A stretch of DNA of 64,000 nt. Origin: Woeseiaceae bacterium. Its GTDB lineage: Bacteria > Pseudomonadota > Gammaproteobacteria > Steroidobacterales > Woeseiaceae. The stretch covers positions 1 to 64,000 of the forward strand of contig JAOIZZ010000001.1 in the NCBI GenBank assembly GCA_028227395.1. The letters are read 5' to 3'. A model generated the notes under the pieces. It made no database searches. It had not been told where the DNA came from and saw only the letters and a list, made by a program, of their open reading frames with translations. Below are positions 1 through 8,117 of the stretch, one piece after another (positions within the stretch are counted from its first letter, which is position 1; every line of letters begins with the position of its first letter). A program made the translations under genes and the position numbers.

Positions 1-325
1 ATGGCTTTATAAGATAATCATCAGCACCTATTTCGAGACCTAATATCCTATCAATTTCCTCTCCTTTGGCAGTTAACATTAAAACTAATATATTTTGATA
101 CTTGGGATTTTTCTTTATATGCCTGCATACATCCAGTCCTGAAATATCAGGTAACATTATATCGAGGAGGACCAAATCTGGTGTATCGCTCATTTCAATT
201 CTTTTGACTGCCTCGTTTCCCAATGAAGTTATAGTTACGCGATAGCCCTCATTCTTAAAATTATATTCAAGAGTAGAGAGAAGATCAGCTTCATCTTCAA
301 CAATTAGAATATGTGATTTCATGGA
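1..325 (-). CDS. Response regulator receiver domain, PhoB-like (partial, C-terminus beyond window)
   Basis: Reading the minus strand from an ATG at 325 gives 108 codons that stay open to the window edge. The product is a CheY-like receiver domain: the acidic pair Glu9-Asp10 in LIVEDEAD, the phospho-acceptor Asp54 in LLDIMLPD, the switch Thr84 in LMLTAK and the conserved Lys106 in DDYLIKP are all present. Spacing closely matches PhoB/OmpR-class regulators, so a winged-helix DNA-binding domain probably follows outside the window, perhaps with a partner histidine kinase. Which regulon it controls cannot be told from this part alone. Confidence 0.9.
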
Positions 326-482
326 TTAGTTTGAGCTTGCATGGAAGTTATTTTTAATCTCGAGGTAATCAATATACGATATCTTAACTGTTTAATTTTA
401 TGGCATAAACCAATATTTTATGTAAGCATACAAAAATATTATCGTGAAAAAAATATTGAAATTGAATTAAAAGTAATTTGTG

Positions 483-779
483 ATGCTAGAAGAACTGACT
501 CAAAAAATACAGGAAGCCATAAGTAAAAAAGCGGCATTTGGCTTTAATGTTCGTTTTGATCTGGATGATGATGAGAGTATTTATGTTCAAGCTACATCTG
601 AACCAGTAAAAGTCTCATCTGCCAAAGATCCTGCTGATACTGTTTTCAAGGTAAGTAAGAGTAATTTAGAAGCAATGCTTGATGGTAAATTATCTCCTAT
701 GAGTGCTTACATCACTGGCAAGATGAAGATTGAAGGCGATATGACTAAAGCGATGCAATTAAGTTCCTTATTTGGTTAA
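483..779 (+). CDS. SCP2 sterol-binding domain protein
   Basis: Small single-domain protein of 98-99 residues. It matches the SCP2 lipid-carrier fold, with the typical segment for VKVSSAKDPADTVFKVSKSNLEAMLDG-type residues and a C-terminal SAYITGKMKIEGDM motif. Members bind sterols, fatty acyl chains or other hydrophobic ligands in the cytoplasm; the ligand here is unknown. Translation could start at GTG 480 or at the adjacent ATG 483; the ATG is preferred, and no strong ribosome-binding site is visible for either. The gene ends convergently with the glutamine synthetase-like gene, the two stop codons sharing the bases TTAA. Confidence 0.88.
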   Translation: MLEELTQKIQEAISKKAAFGFNVRFDLDDDESIYVQATSEPVKVSSAKDPADTVFKVSKSNLEAMLDGKLSPMSAYITGKMKIEGDMTKAMQLSSLFG

Positions 780-2167
780 ACTGACCTCAAGTACCAATTA
801 TAATCTATGTCACTAATATTGTGATTGAATTCCATTTCTTCAAAACGCCTATTAGCTACAAACGATTTGCAAAATTCTTCACCAAGATAATTTGGTAATA
901 CTTTATTACTCTCAAATTGATCGATTGCTTTGTTCCAACGATTGGGAATTTCTTGATTTAACGATATAACTTCGCCTTCTTCGATCATTTTACCGGGATT
1001 ACATTTATTTGTTATCCCGTAATGAACTCCACTGAGGATTGCTGCAGTGACCAAGTATGGATTTGCATCTGCACCGGATACACGATGTTCGAACCTTAGG
1101 TTTTTTGCATCAGAAACAGGAATCCGTAGCGATACATTGCGATGATTGGCACCCCAATTTGGCTCTACAGGCGCAAACATTTCCGGTCTTAATCGTCGGT
1201 ATGAGTTGGCGTTAGGAGCAAAAATAGCTGTTGCAGCGCTCATTGTTTCCTTAAGACCGCCAATGGCGTATCTTAGTTTTTCTGAATAGGGTGGTTGTGA
1301 TAGCTTATCGTTGTTTTGTGAAAAATAATTATTACCATCCTGATCAACAAGGCTCATATGAACATGCAAGCCAGAACCGGATTCTTCAGCAAATGGTTTA
1401 GCCATAAAACAAGCGACAAGACCGTGTTGGCGAGCAATGGCTTTGATTGCTCTTTTTAATAGCATGGCATGGTCACAAGCTAGTAAAGGATCATCAATGT
1501 GATGAAGATTAATTTCAAATTGAGCAGGTGCATATTCCGAAATAGCAGTACCTGCTGGGATATTTTGCTCTTCACAGACAGCATAAAGATCATTTAAAAA
1601 GCTTTCGATATCCCAAAGATCGTCAGGATGATAGCATTGAGGCCCAGGTTGAGGCCTTCCCACTCCAGGGATTAAAGAAGTTTTTGGGGTAGGTCGATCG
1701 GTATTGGCATCCAAAAGATAAAACTCAAGCTCTGCTGCCATTACTACTTTTGGAACTATCTCTTTAATTTTAGATAAAGCTCTCTTTAGAACACCTCTAG
1801 GTTCTGCGAAGAAAGGCATATCACTTAGGTTATCATAAGAAAAAAGTGCTTGTGCAGATGGTTTCTTTGCCCATGGAATAGGTACCAAGCTTCCAGCAAT
1901 TATATGTGCACCAGTATCGGGATCACCATCATCAGCAGACCATTTTATACCTGGAATTGTTTGTCCTAGAGTATCTAATAATACAGCGCTTCCGGGAATA
2001 GAGAAGCCATCCCTAAAAATACTTTCAAACTCATTAGAGCGAATACGTTTTCCACGAATCACTCCATTTATATCGCCAATTATGATTTCCATTTCCTGTG
2101 TATCAGGAAATTTTTTCATATAATTATGCAATTCATTTAGTTTAGATTCTTGAGAAATTTTACTCAT
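776..2167 (-). CDS. Glutamine synthetase-family gamma-glutamylpolyamine synthetase (PuuA/PauA type)
   Basis: A 463-residue glutamine synthetase-fold ligase. Visible family motifs are AAELEFYLLD (about 144-153), EINLHH, the ATP/metal segment GSGLHVHMS, NSYRRLRPEMFAP and RFEHRVSGADANPYL. In polyamine loci such enzymes join glutamate to putrescine, spermidine or related amines using ATP, the first step of the gamma-glutamyl degradation route. It is divergent from the IclR regulator, and the shared 117-bp gap carries a perfect palindrome at 2248-2276, so co-regulation is likely. A second, distant paralogue lies at 6671. True glutamine synthetase (GlnA) is less likely given the context. Amine specificity cannot be read from the sequence. 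Confidence 0.85.
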   Translation of the reverse strand: MSKISQESKLNELHNYMKKFPDTQEMEIIIGDINGVIRGKRIRSNEFESIFRDGFSIPGSAVLLDTLGQTIPGIKWSADDGDPDTGAHIIAGSLVPIPWAKKPSAQALFSYDNLSDMPFFAEPRGVLKRALSKIKEIVPKVVMAAELEFYLLDANTDRPTPKTSLIPGVGRPQPGPQCYHPDDLWDIESFLNDLYAVCEEQNIPAGTAISEYAPAQFEINLHHIDDPLLACDHAMLLKRAIKAIARQHGLVACFMAKPFAEESGSGLHVHMSLVDQDGNNYFSQNNDKLSQPPYSEKLRYAIGGLKETMSAATAIFAPNANSYRRLRPEMFAPVEPNWGANHRNVSLRIPVSDAKNLRFEHRVSGADANPYLVTAAILSGVHYGITNKCNPGKMIEEGEVISLNQEIPNRWNKAIDQFESNKVLPNYLGEEFCKSFVANRRFEEMEFNHNISDIDYNWYLRSV

Positions 2168-2192
2168 AAGGCGCTCATATAATATTATTTAA

Positions 2193-2209
2193 CTGATTTA
2201 TTGTATCAG
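2193..2209. promoter_or_regulatory. Short inverted repeat in the divergent promoter region
   Basis: CTGAT, seven bases, then ATCAG form a perfect 5-bp inverted repeat 26 bp upstream of the start codon of the glutamine synthetase-like gene. It lies between that gene and the stronger palindrome at 2248-2276. It may be a second operator or a small hairpin in the leader; evidence is structural only. Confidence 0.3.
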
Positions 2210-2247
2210 AATATATGATTGGATCGGATCACTTATATGTGTATGAT

Positions 2248-2276
2248 CATAATATGAAATTTATAATCATATTATG
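2248..2276. promoter_or_regulatory. Palindromic operator, copy 1 (probable IclR-family site)
   Basis: CATAATATGA, a nine-base A/T spacer, then TCATATTATG: two perfect 10-bp inverted half-sites. The same arms and spacer length occur at 8004-8032 in front of the aminotransferase operon. This copy ends 8 bp before the ATG of the IclR-family gene and lies 81 bp upstream of the divergent glutamine synthetase-like gene. Binding there would allow autoregulation and control of the divergent gene together. Confidence 0.75.
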
Positions 2277-2284
2277 AGTAAAAA

Positions 2285-3040
2285 ATGAGAAAAAAAACTG
2301 CTCCGAAAGGTGCGCAAGCTGCTCTTCGTGCAATTCGCCTACTCAAATTATTTACTATTGAGAAACCTGAGCTATCTTTAACGCAGGTCAGTGTGTCTGC
2401 CGACCTGAACAAAACCACCGCCCATCGGTTGTTACGGGCGCTTGAAAGTGAGAGTTTGATTCAGAGAAATTCAATTACTGGTCGCTATAGCCTTGGGGCA
2501 GGGCTCATGGCTCTTGGTGTGCAAGCATTATCGAGTAGTGACTTGAGGAGAAGAGCGCGCCCTATTTTAAAATTACTAGCCAGAGATACCGGCGAAACAG
2601 CACAACTAGAAGTTCCCGTTCAAGATGGTATGTTGATTCTAGATGAAGTCACGGGCCGACATGTAGTCACTGCAACAGGAAATATTGGCACTCATTGGCC
2701 GATACATGCAACTTCCAGTGGTAAAGCTTATATGGCTTTTGATAACAATACATATAATCAGTTACCAGACAAACTATTAAGCCTCACAAAAAATACGATC
2801 TCAAGTAAGGCTTTGATGAAAGTGGAAATTGAACGAATAGTAAAACGAGGTTTTTCCGAAAGTGTTGATGAGCTAGAGGCGGGTTATAGTTGTGTCGGTA
2901 TTGCTGTATTTGATGCACTTGGTAACATCCAAGGAGCTTTATCAATTGGCGGACCATCTCATCGCATGACAATGGAACGAAGAATGGAGATAGGGACAGC
3001 ATTGAAAAAAGCTTCAAATCGCCTCAGCCCAGAGTATTAA
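2285..3040 (+). CDS. IclR-family transcriptional regulator
   Basis: A 251-residue regulator with an N-terminal winged helix-turn-helix (about residues 10-72, including ADLNKTTAHRLLRALE) and a C-terminal IclR effector domain (about 80-248, with ETAQLEVPVQDGMLILDEV, HATSSGKAYMA and ELEAGYSCVGIAVFD). IclR proteins bind palindromic operators as dimers of dimers and sense small carboxylates or amines. Its position at the head of the polyamine locus, next to a divergent gamma-glutamylpolyamine synthetase and an almost adjoining palindrome, makes it the probable local regulator. The effector is unknown; a polyamine or a gamma-glutamyl intermediate is a reasonable guess. Confidence 0.92.
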   Translation: MRKKTAPKGAQAALRAIRLLKLFTIEKPELSLTQVSVSADLNKTTAHRLLRALESESLIQRNSITGRYSLGAGLMALGVQALSSSDLRRRARPILKLLARDTGETAQLEVPVQDGMLILDEVTGRHVVTATGNIGTHWPIHATSSGKAYMAFDNNTYNQLPDKLLSLTKNTISSKALMKVEIERIVKRGFSESVDELEAGYSCVGIAVFDALGNIQGALSIGGPSHRMTMERRMEIGTALKKASNRLSPEY

Positions 3041-3080
3041 TTTATTTACTTGGCATGTTAATATCAAAATAGATAAGATA

Positions 3081-3097
3081 ATTCGACTCTAGCGAAT
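3081..3097. promoter_or_regulatory. Small inverted repeat before the transporter gene
   Basis: ATTCG, seven bases, CGAAT. It lies in the 65-bp gap between the regulator and the NhaC-type transporter, 9 bp before the transporter ATG. It could be a regulator site or an intercistronic hairpin; there is no T-run to make it a terminator. Confidence 0.3.
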
Positions 3098-3105
3098 CTA
3101 AAATA

Positions 3106-4965
3106 ATGGGGATTAACATTAAGAGATACATACTTCTGCTGATTGCTATAATGGCCTCGACCTCTTCTCATGCAATGGACGTTAAGTTATCTCAAGTTGC
3201 CTTAACGCATGTCGATACGGAAATTAATATATCCAATACCGACGCCTTTCAGTTAATTAATGTATATATCGATACTCAAAAAATAAGTGGTACAACAGAT
3301 GAGTTTGGTGGTTTAGATCTGAAATTAAAATTTGATCATACTGGAAGAAAAAATCTTCGTATTGTTGGGTCTGATTTAGATTCAAAAGATTATTACTTAC
3401 GAGTTATTCCAGGTTGGGTTTCTATCGCGCCGCCATTACTGGCAATTTTTATTGCATTAATACTTCGCAATGTCATCCCTGCTTTGATTGCGGGAATCTG
3501 GCTAGGTGCCACGGCCCTTATATCTTTCACGCCAATGGGAATCTTTCAGGGGCTCTTAGATGGATTTCAAGTATATGTGGTAAAAGCCCTTTCCAATGAA
3601 GACCATGCGGCGATCATATTATTTTCGATGATGATAGGTGGAATGGTTGGGATAATCACGAGAAATGGCGGCATGAATAGCATTGTGATGCTTTTGGTTA
3701 GTAGAGCTAAGACAGCAATTGGTGGTCAAGTATCAGTATGGTTGATGGGGTTAATGATATTTTTTGATGATTACAGTAATACATTGGTTGTTGGGAATAC
3801 AGCCAGACCACTTACGGATCACCTCAAAATATCTAGAGAAAAATTAGCTTATATAGTTGATTCAACTGCTGCACCTGTAGTTTGTATTGCTTTAATTACA
3901 ACTTGGATTGGCTATGAGGTAGGTTTAATTGATCAAGCACTCAAAGGTATTCCTGAGCTAACAGAGCCTGCTTATACGGTTTTCTTGCATTCTATACCTT
4001 ATAGTTTTTACCCTATCTTGGCTATTATCTTTGTGTTTACTGTAGCCAGAACCGGTAAAGATATGGGTCCAATGTATCATGCTGAAGTAAGAGCAAGGAA
4101 AGGCCAAGTTTCGCCTGTGAATACCATGGATATGCCAGCCATACAGGGAGATAATCTAGAGGCAAAAGCGGGCGTAAAAATGCGTGCAATGAATGCATTT
4201 ATTCCTATAATAGTATTAATCTTCTCATTATTGGTGGGTCTTTATGCCACCGGTGAAGGGGATACAATGACAGATATAATTGGTTCTGCAAATTCTTATA
4301 CTGCGATGCTTTGGGCTTCATTATTGGGAGCCATGACGGCAGCTATAATGACTATATCCCAGAAGATATTAACCACTCATGAGACCGTTGATGCGTGGTT
4401 TGGTGGCGTGAGAGCCATGCTATTTGCCATGATTGTCCTGATTTTAGCTTGGGCACTTTCAGATATAAGTATGGCGCTTAATACCGCCGATTATCTGGTC
4501 TCAATTTTGGCTGATTCCTTGCCTGCTGAGATGGTTCCGGTCACAGTATTCATTCTTTCGGCCATTACTGCATTTACAACGGGAACGAGTTGGGGGACAT
4601 TGGGAATCTTGATGCCATTGGTAGTCCCATTGTGTTGGGCGGTAATGCAAGTCAATGGTGTTGCTGATGCTGAACATATGCATATATTGTATTCAGCTAT
4701 TGCCTGTAATCTAGCGGGTGCTGTTTGGGGAGATCACTGTTCACCAATATCTGATACTACAGTTTTATCCTCAATGGCTAGTGGCTGTGATCATATTGAG
4801 CATGTTCGAACTCAAATGCCATACGCTTTATTGGTAGGCATGGTAGCGATATCGATTGGTACTATACCGGGCGCTTATGGCCTGCCACCCATTATTTCAA
4901 TTATTGTTGGTGCAATTATTTTAATTGCGGTTTTAGGGTACTTTGGCCGCAGAGCTGATCAGTAA
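3106..4965 (+). CDS. NhaC-family antiporter/transporter with extracytoplasmic N-terminal domain
   Basis: A 619-residue inner-membrane protein. It begins with a signal-like segment (residues 5-23, ending SSHAM), then about 80 polar residues probably outside the membrane, then some ten or more membrane segments from about residue 104. Family features include GGMVGIITRNGGMNSI, FFDDYSNTLVVGNTARPLTDH and GTSWGTLGILMPLVVPL, typical of NhaC-type Na+/H+ antiporters. The family also contains amino-acid and carboxylate exchangers. No polyamine ABC transporter lies in the window, so this protein may move the amine substrates or a breakdown product of the pathway; that is inference from position. The extra N-terminal domain is not usual for NhaC proper. 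Confidence 0.85.
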   Translation: MGINIKRYILLLIAIMASTSSHAMDVKLSQVALTHVDTEINISNTDAFQLINVYIDTQKISGTTDEFGGLDLKLKFDHTGRKNLRIVGSDLDSKDYYLRVIPGWVSIAPPLLAIFIALILRNVIPALIAGIWLGATALISFTPMGIFQGLLDGFQVYVVKALSNEDHAAIILFSMMIGGMVGIITRNGGMNSIVMLLVSRAKTAIGGQVSVWLMGLMIFFDDYSNTLVVGNTARPLTDHLKISREKLAYIVDSTAAPVVCIALITTWIGYEVGLIDQALKGIPELTEPAYTVFLHSIPYSFYPILAIIFVFTVARTGKDMGPMYHAEVRARKGQVSPVNTMDMPAIQGDNLEAKAGVKMRAMNAFIPIIVLIFSLLVGLYATGEGDTMTDIIGSANSYTAMLWASLLGAMTAAIMTISQKILTTHETVDAWFGGVRAMLFAMIVLILAWALSDISMALNTADYLVSILADSLPAEMVPVTVFILSAITAFTTGTSWGTLGILMPLVVPLCWAVMQVNGVADAEHMHILYSAIACNLAGAVWGDHCSPISDTTVLSSMASGCDHIEHVRTQMPYALLVGMVAISIGTIPGAYGLPPIISIIVGAIILIAVLGYFGRRADQ

Positions 4966-5062
4966 AGTAAGCTCAAAATTTTCATGATGTGATATTTCAC
5001 TGAAGATTCTATTTTCTTAAGGTAGAATTAAAAAAATAAAATTTATAATCTATAGGAGAGTA

Positions 5063-5815
5063 ATGATGTTTCGATTAATTTTGGTTGTTCTTGGGTTTTT
5101 AATAAGTACGGTCACGTTTGCACAAAATAATAATGCAATCGAAGATAAGGTAAATGCAGCCCTTTCATCAGAAATAAGAACTACAGCAGAAAAAGCAAGA
5201 GATCGTAATAGAAAACCACTTGAAACATTGAATTTCTTTCAGCTTAAAGATGATATGCGAGTGCTCGAACTGGTTCCTGGTGGTGGTTGGTACACTAAAT
5301 TATTAGCTCCAGTTCTAAAAGAAAATGGTGAGTATTATGTAGCTGTCTGGGCGGACAACCTCAAAAAAGGATTGTTATCTCAAAAAGGTTTTGAGCATGT
5401 GAAAACGGTTGATGGAATCAATCCTTCTAGAAGTGGAGTCGGTCGCTTAAACACAATTGAGCCTTTTTCTCTGGGATTAATAAATTTAGATTTGGTTGTT
5501 ACTTTCAGAAATATGCATAATTTCGATGTACCAGGACGAAACGCGATTAATCAGGCAACTTACGATGCTTTGAAATCTGGTGGATTATATGGAGTTATTG
5601 ATCATACAAGACGACATATGCAACCAATGACAAATGAAGTATGGCGTAGAGCAGATCCTATGCAGATAACAAAAGAATTACTGGATATTGGGTTTGAACT
5701 TGCAGCTTATAGTGATCTTCATTATAGACCTGATGACGAATTACGTTATGAAGTAGGAAGAAAGTCAGTGACTGGAAATACTGATCGATTCACTATGCTA
5801 TTTAGAAAACCTTAA
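5063..5815 (+). CDS. Secreted SAM-dependent methyltransferase-fold protein
   Basis: A 250-residue protein with a clear signal peptide (FRLILVVLGFLISTVTFAQ). It has a Rossmann-type methyltransferase core around VLELVPGGGWYTKLLAPVL (residues about 70-90), resembling the exported predicted methyltransferase group COG4798. A good ribosome-binding site (AGGAG) precedes ATG 5063; ATG 5066 is an alternative. Its presence among polyamine genes is unexplained: the periplasm has little SAM, so the domain may bind another ligand or have lost catalysis. Substrate and activity are unknown. Confidence 0.75.
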   Translation: MMFRLILVVLGFLISTVTFAQNNNAIEDKVNAALSSEIRTTAEKARDRNRKPLETLNFFQLKDDMRVLELVPGGGWYTKLLAPVLKENGEYYVAVWADNLKKGLLSQKGFEHVKTVDGINPSRSGVGRLNTIEPFSLGLINLDLVVTFRNMHNFDVPGRNAINQATYDALKSGGLYGVIDHTRRHMQPMTNEVWRRADPMQITKELLDIGFELAAYSDLHYRPDDELRYEVGRKSVTGNTDRFTMLFRKP

Positions 5816-5875
5816 AAAATCATTTATAAAAAAACGAGGCCTTAGTGGCTTGTAAAAGTAAAACTAAGACAACGC

Positions 5876-6628
5876 ATGAGCGAAAAACCAGTTATTGCAG
5901 TTCCTGCTGATAGGAGACTCATCGGTATTCATCCATTTCATATGGTGGGTGAAAAATATATAACTGCCCTCAAAGATGCCGCTGAAGGTTTGCCATGGAT
6001 GATACCGGCCACTGGCAATGACAGTATGCTTGATGATGTTTTTAGTAAAATTGATGGTCTATTTTTAACTGGGAGTATCTCAGATATTGAGCCGCATCAT
6101 TATCAAGGAAAATCAAGTCGTCCAGGAACGTTGCACGATCCTGGACGAGATGCCACCGTATTTCCACTCGCACGCAAAGCATTAGATGCTGGTATGCCTA
6201 TTTTTGCAGTTTGTCGAGGTTTTCAAGAATTAAATGTTTTGCTGGGAGGTACTTTACATCAACAGATACATGAGGTTGAGGGATATATAGACCACCGTGA
6301 AAATAAAAATGATCCCATTGAGAAACAGTATGGACCTGCACATACTGTTTCTTTGATAAAAGATAGTATGTTAAGCAGTTTCACAGATCAGGAAACAGTG
6401 AGTGTTAATTCACTGCATGGTCAGGGAGTTGATCGAATTGCTTCGGGAGTAAATATAGAGGCCATAGCGGAAGATGGAGTAATTGAGGCCTTTAAAGTTT
6501 GTGATACAGATGGGTTTGCTTATGCGGTTCAGTGGCATCCAGAATGGAAGGTTTTGGAGAACCCTTTATCGCTTTCAATATTCAGAGCATTTGGTGATGC
6601 GTGTCGAGAATATGCACAAAAAAAATGA
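5876..6628 (+). CDS. puuD: Gamma-glutamyl-gamma-aminobutyrate hydrolase, class I glutamine amidotransferase-like (PuuD)
   Basis: A 250-residue peptidase C26 family enzyme. The nucleophile Cys lies in FAVCRGFQELNVLLGGTLHQ (about residue 114). The His-Glu part of the triad is in YAVQWHPEW near the C-terminus, and SVNSLHGQG is also characteristic. PuuD cuts gamma-glutamyl-GABA to glutamate plus GABA, the last step of the gamma-glutamyl putrescine route. It sits 42 bp before the second gamma-glutamylpolyamine synthetase gene, consistent with a shared pathway. Start ATG 5876 keeps the conserved N-terminal PVIAVPADRR strand. Confidence 0.92.
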   Translation: MSEKPVIAVPADRRLIGIHPFHMVGEKYITALKDAAEGLPWMIPATGNDSMLDDVFSKIDGLFLTGSISDIEPHHYQGKSSRPGTLHDPGRDATVFPLARKALDAGMPIFAVCRGFQELNVLLGGTLHQQIHEVEGYIDHRENKNDPIEKQYGPAHTVSLIKDSMLSSFTDQETVSVNSLHGQGVDRIASGVNIEAIAEDGVIEAFKVCDTDGFAYAVQWHPEWKVLENPLSLSIFRAFGDACREYAQKK

Positions 6629-6646
6629 TCAATAATTTTAATTAAC

Positions 6647-6658
6647 GTGCTTTAGCAC
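6647..6658. other. Small intercistronic hairpin
   Basis: GTGC-TTTA-GCAC in the 42-bp gap between the PuuD-like hydrolase and the second glutamine synthetase-like gene. Flanking TAAC and GTTA could extend the stem with an asymmetric bulge. It is not a standard terminator because no T-run follows; it might tune mRNA stability. Confidence 0.3.
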
Positions 6659-6670
6659 ATTGGGTTAATA

Positions 6671-8002
6671 GTGAGTAAAAAAGATATTTTTAATAATTGG
6701 TTTAAGCAGCATGATATAGAAGATGTCGAGGTCTTATTGCCAGATATGGCGGGAGCAGCGCGCGGTAAAATAATTCCTGCATCAAGTTTTGGTGAAGGTG
6801 AGATGAAGATGCCAGAAGCTATATTTGGCCAAACTGTTTCTGGTAACTATTACGAGACTGACGACAACGTTGAAGATCGGGATATGTTGCTTGTTCCTGA
6901 TCCAGATACCCTCTGTTCCGTTCCTTGGATGGAGCTTCCAACAGCATCGGTTATATTTGATGGTTTTACGAAAGATGGAGAAGAAATTTTAACCTCCCCA
7001 AGAAGAGTGCTTCAGAATGTATTGTCACTATATAGTCAACAAGACTGGAATCCAGTGGTTGCTCCAGAAGCAGAATTCTATTTACTGAATCCATCTACGG
7101 ACATAAATGTTGAAATAGAACCGCCAGAAGGACGGCTAGGGAGAACGGATACCTCTAAGCAACCTTATAGTTTGGATGCAATGAATAATTTTGATCCATT
7201 TATTAATCAAGTTTATGAATATAGTGAGCTACAAGGAATTAATATTGATAATCTCTCGCAAGAAATGGGTCCAGCCCAGCTGGAGATCAATTTTGTCCAC
7301 GGCGATGCTTTATCACTAGCTGATCAAGTTTTTCGATTTAAACGAACTGTTCGTGAAGTAGCAATTATGCATGGAATGCATGCAACTTTTATGGCCAGAC
7401 CAATAACTGGAGAAGCTGGTAGCGCTTTGCATATTCACCAAAGTATCCTTGACAAAAGTGGGGAAAATATATTTTCGAATAAAAATGGAACACAGACAGA
7501 TTTATTTCTGAATTATATTGGTGGTTTGCAGAAATATATGCCTGAAGCACTACTTTTATTCGCCCCTTATGCTAATTCATATCGACGTTTCTTAAGCTAT
7601 TGGTCGTCACCAGTCAATTTAGAATGGGCTGTAGATAATAGAAGTGTGGGTTTAAGGGTACCTGATTGCGAACCCCAGAATCGTCGGGTAGAAAATCGTT
7701 TAGCTGGGTCAGACGTAAATCCTTATCTAGTATTGGCGGCAACTCTGTCTTGTGGTTATCTGGGTATGATTGAAAAAATTAAACCACGAGACTCAATCGA
7801 GGGAAGTGCATATGATCTTCCTTTTGACTTGCATCGAAATATGTATGCTTCCATAGATGCATTTTCAGCGAGTAAAGCTATGCGCAAGATGCTAGGCGAT
7901 TCGTTTGTCGATATGTATTCTGGCATCAAGCAAAAAGAACATGAACAATTTCAAGAAATCATTACTCCTTGGGAGAGAGAAGTATTGATGTTGAACGTTT
8001 AA
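6671..8002 (+). CDS. puuA: Gamma-glutamylputrescine synthetase (PuuA-like)
   Basis: A 443-residue glutamine synthetase-fold ligase starting at GTG 6671. Family motifs are APEAEFYLL, QLEINFVHG, AGSALHIHQS, ANSYRRFLSYWSSPVNLEWAVDNRSVGLRVP and RVENRLAGSDVNPYL. PuuA attaches glutamate to putrescine at the expense of ATP. Its adjacency to the PuuD-like hydrolase upstream and to the aminotransferase, agmatinase and PuuB-like oxidase downstream supports this role. It differs greatly from the 463-residue paralogue at 776-2167, so the two probably accept different amines, as with the multiple PauA enzymes of Pseudomonas. The palindromic operator begins 2 bp after its stop codon. Confidence 0.9.
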   Translation: MSKKDIFNNWFKQHDIEDVEVLLPDMAGAARGKIIPASSFGEGEMKMPEAIFGQTVSGNYYETDDNVEDRDMLLVPDPDTLCSVPWMELPTASVIFDGFTKDGEEILTSPRRVLQNVLSLYSQQDWNPVVAPEAEFYLLNPSTDINVEIEPPEGRLGRTDTSKQPYSLDAMNNFDPFINQVYEYSELQGINIDNLSQEMGPAQLEINFVHGDALSLADQVFRFKRTVREVAIMHGMHATFMARPITGEAGSALHIHQSILDKSGENIFSNKNGTQTDLFLNYIGGLQKYMPEALLLFAPYANSYRRFLSYWSSPVNLEWAVDNRSVGLRVPDCEPQNRRVENRLAGSDVNPYLVLAATLSCGYLGMIEKIKPRDSIEGSAYDLPFDLHRNMYASIDAFSASKAMRKMLGDSFVDMYSGIKQKEHEQFQEIITPWEREVLMLNV

Positions 8003-8003
8003 G

Positions 8004-8032
8004 CATAATATGAAATTTTATATCATATTATG
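8004..8032. promoter_or_regulatory. Palindromic operator, copy 2 (probable IclR-family site)
   Basis: The arms CATAATATGA and TCATATTATG, separated by nine A/T bases, repeat exactly the site at 2248-2276. It lies 2 bp after the PuuA-like stop codon and 85 bp upstream of the aminotransferase ATG. A TATAAT hexamer at 8078-8083 between operator and gene is a plausible -10 element, although no well-spaced -35 is obvious. This suggests a separate promoter for the second half of the polyamine locus, under the same regulator. Confidence 0.75.
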
Positions 8033-8117
8033 AGGTAAGAAAGACAATTGCGATTAAAATTGTCTAATATTAGATTATATAATTATCGTAAAGTAAAAAT
8101 TCATTAAGGAGTGAGAT

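Noticed and set aside
341-526. A 61-codon plus-strand frame upstream of the SCP2 gene
   Set aside because: It overlaps the SCP2 start, has no ribosome-binding site and codes for nothing recognisable. Likely chance in AT-rich DNA.
4983-5040. Hairpin ATTCTA...TAGAAT with an A/T tract after the transporter gene as a terminator
   Set aside because: The stem is only six A/T-rich pairs and the following tract is A-rich on the plus strand, so support is too weak.
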